Shown here: in pieces, positions 16,671 through 23,523 of the stretch | How the letters are laid out: each line of letters begins with the position of its first letter | How positions within the stretch are numbered: position 1 is the first letter of the stretch | NCBI RefSeq assembly: GCF_018128905.1 | Contig: NZ_CP063808.1 | Span: 5,270,001 to 5,334,000 of the forward strand | Source: Streptomyces sp. A2-16 | GTDB taxonomy: Bacteria; Actinomycetota; Actinomycetes; Streptomycetales; Streptomycetaceae | Reading direction: 5' to 3' | Length of the DNA stretch: 64,000 bases | The notes under the pieces: generated by a model | Told to the model about the DNA's origin: nothing | Databases searched by the model: none | The model's input: only the letters and a program-made list of their open reading frames with translations | Position numbers and translations under genes: made by a program

Positions 16671-16802
16671 CTCTTCGATGCGACTCGAAGTGCTTCGCCG
16701 CTCGCCACGGCCTGAGCAGGATGAGGGGGAAATGCAGGCCGGATCGGCGAATCGGTTGGCCCGGACCGGTGGCCGGCCATTTCCCCGAAGGGCGAGGCGG
16801 GC

Positions 16803-17150
16803 GTGAAGACCGTGAACCGCATGATGCGCATCGGCACCGTCGCAGCGGCGCTGACCGTCGTACCCGTGCTGGCCGCCGCGCCGCAGGCCGCTGCGCACAC
16901 CTCCGGTGCGGTCACTCACCGGGCCTCCCCCGCCGACGAGCCGTCGGGCGGCGCGATGTTCCTCGCGGACGGTGTCCGCATTCGCTCGTGCCCCAGCACC
17001 AGTTGCGGCGTCAAGGGGCTCGGCTACCGCAGTCACACCGTCGGCTGGTACTGCGGCGAGGTCCAGAACGCCTTCGCCCACATCTACGACTTCACGACCG
17101 GGGTCGACGGCTGGGCGGCCACTCAGTACCTGTCCTACTACCGCGACTGA
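16803..17150 (+). CDS. Secreted SH3-like small protein
   Basis: Protein of 115 residues with a signal peptide (MKTVNRMMRIGTVAAALTVVPVL, cleavage near AAA-HT) and a mature bacterial SH3-like domain: DGVRIRSCPSTSCGVKGLGY, then GWYCGEVQ and GWAATQYL. Four Cys could form two disulfides. Such short secreted SH3 proteins are common in Streptomyces; ligands are unknown, cell-wall binding is often assumed. A frameshifted relative lies convergently 8 bp downstream. Confidence 0.8.
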   Translation: MKTVNRMMRIGTVAAALTVVPVLAAAPQAAAHTSGAVTHRASPADEPSGGAMFLADGVRIRSCPSTSCGVKGLGYRSHTVGWYCGEVQNAFAHIYDFTTGVDGWAATQYLSYYRD

Positions 17151-17157
17151 CCCGGTC

Positions 17158-17488
17158 TCACTCGTAGCAGTGGCGCAGACAGGACCAGGTGATGTACCCG
17201 GACACTCCGGTACGGGCGTCCGTGCCGTGTGCGTAGGTCGCGGTTGCTGCCCGCGCTCTCGACCCAGTTGTCACCGGAGTAGGCCGGCCCCAGCACCGTG
17301 GACGACGCGTTCGGCTGTGAGTGGATGCGTACACCGTCCCCGTTGACGAAGCAGACCAGGGACGCTGACGACGGCGCGGGCGTCTGGGCCACGGCGCTCG
17401 TCGGCAGCGCCACCGTCGCGGCGACCGCCGCGACGGCGACCGCTGTCATGCGAGCCGCTTTGGACGCTGTTCGGATCGAAGCGAGCAC
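17158..17488 (-). pseudogene. Secreted SH3-like protein gene with a frameshift
   Basis: A GTG start at 17488 follows AGGAGA. The product begins VLASIRTASKAARMTAVAV, a signal peptide, then VNGDGVRIHSQPNASSTVLG and WVESAGSNRD. Near 17226-17232 the expected ending YAHGTDARTGVSGYITWSC continues in another frame to a stop at 17158. The first frame instead gives Arg-rich shadow sequence. One inserted base or a two-base deletion explains this. It is a paralogue of the convergent gene at 16803. Confidence 0.65.
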
Positions 17489-17640
17489 GCGATGTCTCCT
17501 GTGTCGGCATCCCCCTGTGAACCGTGGCCGCTCGAACGGCTGCGGTTCGGCCTGTCGTTGTGCACGATGACCAACGGGGACAGCGACGTGCCGGCCTTTC
17601 GAGCACGCCCGAAGTGTTTCCCGAGCGCACCACTCGGTGA

Positions 17641-18621
17641 TCAGCCGGCGTCGAGGATGCGCAGACCGAGCGGCGTGGCCGTGTGGATGACGCACTTTCC
17701 CGTGCGGTGGCTGCTGACCAGACCGCTCTCGCGCAGGACCGCGATCTGGTAGGAGATGCTGGACTGCGCGACGCCGACCGCGTGAGCGACGTCCGAGGAG
17801 GTGCGACCGTCCCGGCGGGCGACGGCGGACAGGATGGCGGCACGTGTGCGGCCGAGCAGGCGGGCGGCTCCCGTCCCCCACGTCTGAGTCGGCTCCAAGG
17901 GCTGTTTGGCCACCGGGTAGACCAGGGTGGGCGGGAGGGCGGAGTCGGCCAGGGCCGTCGGGCGTCGCCAGCAGAAGTAGGACGGGACGAGGAGCAGCCC
18001 CCGGCCGTTCAGTGCCACGTCCCGGTCGACCGGGTAGTCCACCTCGAGGACCGGATCCCGCCACCGTGCGAGCGGCGCGAGACCGTCGAAGAGCTCCTGG
18101 ACGCCGCCGTCGAGCAACGCCCTGGTGCGTGCGTCGACATCGGCGCCCACCGCCGCGCGCATACGTGGCCAGTGCGGCCGTAACGTCGTCTCGAAGTACG
18201 TCTCCAGAGCCCCGGCGATCAGGGAAGGGTCGGTGTCGTCGGGACGTGGTGTCGTGCCCGGTCTGCCGGCCTTGCGCTGCCCCGCGTCCAGCAGGGTCAG
18301 CTGGTGGGTGACCGCACTGCGCGAGGTCGCGCGGATGCTCTCCAGCGCCGCGGGCAGGCCGTCGGTGGTGGTAGTGGGGGTCAGGAAGTCCGGGATGTAG
18401 CCGACGCTGGGTACCAGCCCGCGCAGCGGGAACAGAGCCGCGCGCAGTCTCTCGTCGTGGTGCAGTCTGCTGCGTGTCGAACTGCGCCACGTACCGAACG
18501 CCGTCCGCCCCTCGTCGGTCTTCAGTCGGCACATGCTGCAGATGATCTCCCACGTGGGGTCGGGGCTGCGCAGGAGCCGAACTCTCTTCAGGTCGTCGGC
18601 AGTGAAATGCAAGCGGAGCAA
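17641..18621 (-). CDS. ArsR-type transcriptional regulator, long form
   Basis: Protein of 326 residues. The C-terminal winged helix is clear: LLGRTRAAILSAVARRDGRTSSDVAHAVGVAQSSISYQIAVLRESGLVSSHRTGKCVIH. The large N-terminal part (LHFTADDLKRVRLLRSPDPTWEI onward) is the uncharacterised domain found in many actinobacterial long ArsR proteins. The ATG at 18621 begins that domain. One leucine codon is TTA (plus-strand 18181-18183, in TTLRPHWP), so translation should depend on the bldA tRNA and be limited to development or late growth. Target genes unknown. Confidence 0.82.
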   Translation of the reverse strand: MLRLHFTADDLKRVRLLRSPDPTWEIICSMCRLKTDEGRTAFGTWRSSTRSRLHHDERLRAALFPLRGLVPSVGYIPDFLTPTTTTDGLPAALESIRATSRSAVTHQLTLLDAGQRKAGRPGTTPRPDDTDPSLIAGALETYFETTLRPHWPRMRAAVGADVDARTRALLDGGVQELFDGLAPLARWRDPVLEVDYPVDRDVALNGRGLLLVPSYFCWRRPTALADSALPPTLVYPVAKQPLEPTQTWGTGAARLLGRTRAAILSAVARRDGRTSSDVAHAVGVAQSSISYQIAVLRESGLVSSHRTGKCVIHTATPLGLRILDAG

Positions 18622-18995
18622 GGATGCCTCTTTCCCGATGGGCGTTGCGGGTTGTCGGCCTCCGCCCGACGGTCTCGTCGAGCGCGCGGTCGTGTGCCGC
18701 GGGCGTGCCTGCGAACTCGTGATCGCGCACGGCGCTGTGCGCGGCGCAGGCCATCGCCGTACGGCTGGAGGAACGCTCCGGGCTCACACCCGTGCCGCAT
18801 CGGAAGCGGGCTTGTCCACCACATCCGTCATGTGGGGTACGACAGTACGACACGTGGAACTTCCCCCTGATTCTTCGCAGTTGGTCGGACTGCGAAGCGG
18901 TGCCGGTCTCGCCCCGCCATGCTCACCCGCGACAGGGCGCCCGCGCCAGTGACACATCGGGGAGGAGAAGTCGATGGTTCGATAACCTTGTCTCT
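18622..18995. other. Intergenic region with a perfect 9-bp inverted repeat
   Basis: No convincing gene lies in these 374 bases between the divergent ArsR-type and LysR-type regulator genes. CTTCGCAGT (18873-18881) and ACTGCGAAG (18889-18897) form a perfect inverted repeat with a 7-bp spacer, 99 bp before the LysR start, and GTACGACA is repeated twice nearby (18838-18852). The dyad is a candidate operator. Confidence 0.5.
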
Positions 18996-19928
18996 ATGGT
19001 TGCCGGGGACAGGCGCGGGCAGCGCCTGCGCGAGCCGAGCATTCACCAACTGCGCCTCCTGCTGGTGATGGCGGAGGAACTGCACTTCGGGCGGGCCGCC
19101 GCGCGTACGTTCATCTCCCAGCCCGCGCTCAGCCAGCAGATCCGTGCGCTGGAGGAGCGCCTGGGCGTCTCGTTGATCGAACGCGGGGGCGGGGGCGTAC
19201 GACTGACACCCGCGGGACGTGCGGTCGCCGAGGAGTCCAGGGCTGTCGTCGAAGGGCTGGACCGGCTGCTGCGGGTCGCCGACTCGCACGCCGGGGCGAT
19301 GACCGGACGACTGCGGATCGGGTCACTCGGCGCCGAGGCCGCCATGCCGCACGCCGGCGCGGTTCTCGCCCGGCTGCGGGAGCAGCATCCGCACCTCGAG
19401 GTCGAGGTGCGCAACCTCGGCTTCATCCAGCAGTTCGACTCGCTGGCCGGCGGCGAGGTCGACGCGGCCTTCCTGCGCGGGCCGCTGCCCTCGGGGTTCC
19501 AGAGCCTTCAACTGGCCACGGAATCCCGGGTGGTGTGCTTGGCCGCCGATGATCCCCTGGCCGGGGAGGCGACGTTGACGCTGGCTCAGCTCGAGGACCG
19601 CATGGTCGTCGACATGCCACGCGAGGTGCCCCGCACATGGTGGGACCACCTCACCGTCAATCCCCGGCCCGACGGAACTCCCGTCCGCTACGGACCTGTG
19701 GTCCGGGACACCGAGGCCATGGTCCTCGCCGTCCTGCAGAAGCGGGCCATCACCTTCCTCCCCGCTTCGGCGCGCCGCCTCTATCCGCGCCCGGGGCTCG
19801 TCTACGTGGACGTCCCCGAGCTCGGTGAGTCCGTGTCCTTCCTCGCGTGGCTCCCGGCCAACCGTGACCTGCCCGCCGTCCGTGCCCTGCGGGCGGCGGC
19901 CCGCTCGACGCAGCAACCGGAGCACTGA
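18996..19928 (+). CDS. LysR-family transcriptional regulator
   Basis: Protein of 310 residues with the LysR winged helix PSIHQLRLLLVMAEELHFGRAAARTFISQPALSQQIRALEERLGVSLIER and a full effector domain (TGRLRIGSLGAEAAMPHA, DAAFLRGPLPSG). ATG 18996 is the most likely start, although the frame stays open upstream. It resembles the BenM/CatR-like group. The gene stands alone; its own upstream region carries the dyad at 18873-18897. Target unknown. Confidence 0.88.
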   Translation: MVAGDRRGQRLREPSIHQLRLLLVMAEELHFGRAAARTFISQPALSQQIRALEERLGVSLIERGGGGVRLTPAGRAVAEESRAVVEGLDRLLRVADSHAGAMTGRLRIGSLGAEAAMPHAGAVLARLREQHPHLEVEVRNLGFIQQFDSLAGGEVDAAFLRGPLPSGFQSLQLATESRVVCLAADDPLAGEATLTLAQLEDRMVVDMPREVPRTWWDHLTVNPRPDGTPVRYGPVVRDTEAMVLAVLQKRAITFLPASARRLYPRPGLVYVDVPELGESVSFLAWLPANRDLPAVRALRAAARSTQQPEH

Positions 19929-19948
19929 CCGAAGGTCCGGCACAACGG

Positions 19949-19989
19949 CGGGGACGGCCGGGCCGTGTCCCGGCTCCGGACCGTCCCCG
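19949..19989. terminator. Terminator between LysR and sigma-factor genes
   Basis: CGGGGACGG (19949-19957) and CCGTCCCCG (19981-19989) form a 9-bp stem enclosing a smaller CCGGGCC...-type hairpin. It lies between two convergent stops, so it can serve both. Confidence 0.7.
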
Positions 19990-20009
19990 CGCGCCGGGGT
20001 CCTCAGCGC

Positions 20010-20849
20010 TCAGTGGCTGCTGAGCATGCCCTCCCGCAGGCGGGTCAGGATCCGGGTGATCAGGCGGGAGACGTGCATCTGGGAGATGCCGAGGTGTTCC
20101 GCGATCTGGGCCTGGGTGAGTTCCTCGACGAAGCGCCAGTGGATGATCCTGCGGTCGCGTTCGTCCAGTTCGGCGATCATCGGCGCGAGGGCGTGGAAGT
20201 CCTCGACCAGGCCGAGCGCCGGATCCTGCTTGCCGATGAAGTCCGCGAGCACGCTCTCACCGTCCTCGCTGCCGCCGATCGCCGCGTCCAGGGAGGCCGA
20301 CCTGTACCCGTTGGAGGCCAGCCGCGCCTCCACGATCTCCTCCTCGGGCAGGCTCATCAGCTCGGACAGTTCGCGGGTGGTCGGCGTCCGGCCCAGTCGG
20401 CTGCTCAGCTCCTCGCTCGCGCGGGCCAGTTGCACCCGGGCTTCCTGCAGACGCCGGGGCACGTGGACCGCCCAGGAGGTGTCGCGGAAGAACCGCTTGA
20501 TCTCACCGACGATGTAGGGGACGGCGAAGGAGGTGAACTCGACCTCGCGGGTCAGCTCGAACCGGTCGATCGCCTTGATCAGGCCGATCATGCCGACCTG
20601 GACGATGTCCTCCATCTCCTCCGGACCGCGGCTGCGGAACCGGCCGGCCGCGTAGCGGACCAGGGACATGTTCATCTCGATCAGCGTGTTGCGCGCGTAC
20701 TGGTACTCGGGCGTGCCCTCCTCCAGCACCGCGAGCTGCTCGAAGAACAGCTTCGACAGCTCTCGTGCGTCCTTGGGTGCCACCTGGGACGGGTCGGTGA
20801 TCTCCGGCAGAGCCTCCGTCCGTCCGGCAGTCCGCACGCTCGTCGCCAT
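20010..20849 (-). CDS. SigB/SigF-family RNA polymerase sigma factor
   Basis: Protein of 279 residues with regions 2, 3 and 4 of group 3 sigma factors: region 2 MSLVRYAAGRFRSRGPEEMEDIVQVGMIGLIKAIDRFE, the SigB-type FTSFAVPYIVGEIKRFFRDTSWAVHVPRR, and region 4 LTQAQIAEHLGISQMHVSRLITRIL. The ATG at 20849 has GGAGGGG nine bases upstream. Group members are normally held by an RsbW-type anti-sigma kinase and released by an unphosphorylated STAS protein. No anti-sigma gene is adjacent, but partner-switching genes occur at 38-51 kb; a link is possible, not shown. Confidence 0.93.
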   Translation of the reverse strand: MATSVRTAGRTEALPEITDPSQVAPKDARELSKLFFEQLAVLEEGTPEYQYARNTLIEMNMSLVRYAAGRFRSRGPEEMEDIVQVGMIGLIKAIDRFELTREVEFTSFAVPYIVGEIKRFFRDTSWAVHVPRRLQEARVQLARASEELSSRLGRTPTTRELSELMSLPEEEIVEARLASNGYRSASLDAAIGGSEDGESVLADFIGKQDPALGLVEDFHALAPMIAELDERDRRIIHWRFVEELTQAQIAEHLGISQMHVSRLITRILTRLREGMLSSH

Positions 20850-21009
20850 GATGTACCCCTCCACTGTGTCGGCCTCGCATCAGCCGACCCGCTGATCGAC
20901 GACCGGCCATGTACCCCGACCCGGAGCACACATGCACGCACATGCGAAAACCTCGATGCCGGTTCCGGAGTACCGAGGAGCTGCGCCGACCACGCGTGCG
21001 GGGAGACGC

Positions 21010-21057
21010 ACGACGGCCGGGCCGCCGGGGTTCTTCCTCGGCAGGCCCAGCCGTCGT
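21010..21057 (-). terminator. Long-stem terminator of the small membrane gene
   Basis: ACGACGGCCGGGCC-GCCGGGG (21010-21030) pairs with CCTCGGCAGGCCCAGCCGTCGT (21036-21057) with few mismatches around a TTCTT loop. It lies 39 bp after the stop of the minus-strand gene ending at 21097. Confidence 0.7.
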
Positions 21058-21096
21058 CGCATGCCTGTGTCAGGCTCCGCTCGAGGACAGCCGCGG

Positions 21097-21252
21097 TCAC
21101 CAATAGTGACGTCGGCCGGCGACCGCGTGCCCCATGGATCCCATGATCCAGAAGACGACGCCGACCACGGCCAGGATGATCCCCAGCGTCCACAGGATCG
21201 ATATGCCGGTGAGAAAACCGACGACAAGCAGGATGATGCCGAGCGCGATCAT
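21097..21252 (-). CDS. Small membrane protein, DUF6131-like
   Basis: Protein of 51 residues: two hydrophobic helices (MIALGIILLVVGFLTG and WTLGIILAVVGVVFWIMG) ending in the short polar tail HAVAGRRHYW. The ATG at 21252 has a GAGGAGG ribosome binding site. The pattern is that of the DUF6131 family, widespread in actinobacteria and of unknown function, located in the cytoplasmic membrane. Upstream of the SigB-type gene on the same strand, 247 bp away, with a terminator between. Confidence 0.8.
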   Translation of the reverse strand: MIALGIILLVVGFLTGISILWTLGIILAVVGVVFWIMGSMGHAVAGRRHYW

Positions 21253-21526
21253 GTTGTGCCTCCTCGGGTGAGCTGACCTTGTCACCTCCCGAATGCCCCG
21301 AAGCGGCAACATCACCCACCCTCGTTGGAGTCCTCCGCGTCATCGGTACGGGTTTCGTTCGACGGATCATCGGCTCGGGCCGCCCCAGCCCCGGAATGGG
21401 CCGGAAATCCGCCTGCGAGGCCGCTGTGGCGGACGATGTCGCCGAGCGATCACCACGCGCCGTGGCGGTCAGTGGGGAGTACCGGGCGGAGAGGGTCGGC
21501 GCCCCTCTCCGCCCTCCCGGCGTCTC

Positions 21527-23230
21527 TCAGCCGCCGCTCCAGGGATCTGCCCTGCGTGCCAGTTTCTTGGCGCGGCCGCGGACGTCCGGGGGGAGGCGGT
21601 GCAGGACCGTGACGGCCGCCCGGCGGATGGGTGGGGCCGATGTGGTGCGCAGGTAGATGCGGTGCGGGAGTGTGGTCCGGCCCGGTGGGCGGACGGAGAG
21701 ACGGAGTTGGCCGCCCGGGCCGCCCCACGTCGGGATCACCAGGTGGGGCGGGGTTCCGACCTTGACCGAGCCGAAGCCGAGTCCGCCGAGCGCAAGCCCC
21801 GAGCCGGCGTCGCGCGACGCGTCCTCCGACCGTGTCACCCTCGCCCGACGGCCCACGCCGAGGAGTTGGGCGCTCGCCCACACCACGTACGCGCCCGGTT
21901 CCAACGAACGCCCACCGGCCAGGGTGAGGGGGTCGACGACCGTTTCGCCGGTGAGCACGACGCGGTGGCGGCCACCGCCGAGCGGCTGGGTACGCGGGAT
22001 CAGATCCATGTCCGGGTACCACCACAGGTCGCGGGTCGTGTCGTGGACCAGGAGCTCGCCGTAGGCGTGACCGAGGGGGTGCGGGGCTTCCCAGCCCTCG
22101 GCGCCCTCGATGCCGGACAGCAGCTCGGGGTCGAGGAGCATACGGCCGTAGCGCTCGACGAGGGCGAGGGGCTCACCGTCGGCGCGGCGCATGCCGATCG
22201 TGGTGGTGACATGGAGTTTTCCGTCGCGCCAGCGAATGTCGTCGACGGTGACCTCGGGCCTGATGCCCCGGGTGCGGCGGGCGAGTTCGACGAGGGAGTC
22301 CAGATGGCCCTCCTCCAGCAGGTGCGCCCGGAGTCGGGTGAGGGCGGGCAGGCCGTCGCGGACACCGGGCGGGTATGCCTCCAGCGCCATACGGCGCACG
22401 ACGTCGAAGTGGCGCTCGAGATTCTTGCCGGTGCGCTGCAGGACGCGCGGTTCGTTCACCGGGCGCAGGAGTTCGACGCGGTAGGAGCGGCGCAGCAGGT
22501 GGTTCTGCAGCGGGCCCGGCCGGGTGCCCTCCTTGATGGCCTCGACGACCTCGCGCAGGTGACCGTAATACTCCTCCGGAGTGGTGCCGCGGCTGCTGTT
22601 GTTGCCTCCGTCGTCCCGGCGCTTCCATATGTAGCAAGGGTGGTCGGCGAGGATCGAGACCGTCTTGGCGCGCACGTAGGCGCGGACCATGAAGAGCTGG
22701 TCCTCCAGCCGCACCGGGCCCTCGGGGAACCGGATGTCGTGGGCGAGCAGGAAGTCGCGGCGGAACATCTTGTGCGGGGTGAGGCTCTCCATGAGGGGCG
22801 CGTCCTCGACCGTGCAGCGCTCCACGGTGCGCTTGAAGACGTTGCTGGGCCCCTGCATGGTGCCGATGACCTTGCCTAGGACGATGTCGGAGCCGTTGCG
22901 GGTGGCCAGCCGGTGCAGGTGCTCCAGGGCCTCCGGGGTCAACTCGTCGTCCTGGTCGACGAATTGGACGTACTCCCCGCGGGCCTCCCGGATGCCGACG
23001 TTGCGCGGCTTGCCGGGCCAGCCGGAGTTCTCCTGGTGGATCACCCGTACGTGCGCGTGCCTGGCGGCCAACTCGTCGAGCCGCTGCGGGGAGTCGTCGG
23101 TCGATCCGTCGTCGACGTAGATGATTTCGTACGCGCCCTCCCCCAAGGACTGACGTAAGAGTGACGGCGCACAGATGTCTATGTATCGGCCCGCGTTGTA
23201 AACGGGCACCACGATGCTCACTTTGAGCAT
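21527..23230 (-). CDS. GT2-family glycosyltransferase
   Basis: Protein of 567 residues. The N-terminal 230 residues are a GT-A domain: VSIVVPVYNAGRYIDICAPSLLRQS, YVDDGSTDDSP, GKPRNVGIREARGEYVQFVDQDDEL with a D-Q-D metal site, and a later LEDQLF acceptor motif. The C-terminal half is a beta-rich region without transmembrane segments, seen in teichoic-acid and capsule polymerases. It probably transfers a sugar to a cell-wall polymer. Leu codon TTA occurs at plus 23156-23158 (PSLLRQS), implying bldA dependence. The gene is divergent from a secreted propeller protein. Confidence 0.87.
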   Translation of the reverse strand: MLKVSIVVPVYNAGRYIDICAPSLLRQSLGEGAYEIIYVDDGSTDDSPQRLDELAARHAHVRVIHQENSGWPGKPRNVGIREARGEYVQFVDQDDELTPEALEHLHRLATRNGSDIVLGKVIGTMQGPSNVFKRTVERCTVEDAPLMESLTPHKMFRRDFLLAHDIRFPEGPVRLEDQLFMVRAYVRAKTVSILADHPCYIWKRRDDGGNNSSRGTTPEEYYGHLREVVEAIKEGTRPGPLQNHLLRRSYRVELLRPVNEPRVLQRTGKNLERHFDVVRRMALEAYPPGVRDGLPALTRLRAHLLEEGHLDSLVELARRTRGIRPEVTVDDIRWRDGKLHVTTTIGMRRADGEPLALVERYGRMLLDPELLSGIEGAEGWEAPHPLGHAYGELLVHDTTRDLWWYPDMDLIPRTQPLGGGRHRVVLTGETVVDPLTLAGGRSLEPGAYVVWASAQLLGVGRRARVTRSEDASRDAGSGLALGGLGFGSVKVGTPPHLVIPTWGGPGGQLRLSVRPPGRTTLPHRIYLRTTSAPPIRRAAVTVLHRLPPDVRGRAKKLARRADPWSGG

Positions 23231-23523
23231 GAACGCTCCCCCCAGCGGAGACCACGTTGTTGTCTCCTGTTGTTCTTTGGACGTTCAGACTCTGGCAAAG
23301 GTTGTCCCACGCGAAACAATCCACGACAGCCTTCAAGGATTGCCTTTCTCCGCGTGCCGTGCTTGCCGGGTCAACTCCGAGGCAAGCGCGGTAAACCGCC
23401 GTGCCGGCTTCGGCTACGCAATGGCAGGTTCCGGTCAAAGACTTGCCAAACCCCCGGACGCCCTGTCCCCCTCGTGGTCGGGTCTCCAACGACGGCTGTA
23501 TCACCGCCCTTTGGGAGAACCTG

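Noticed and set aside
20010..20849. Direct regulation of the SigB-type factor by the rsb genes in this window
   Set aside because: Plausible but unsupported: 17 kb apart, no anti-sigma gene nearby, and Streptomyces genomes carry many sigma factors of this group.
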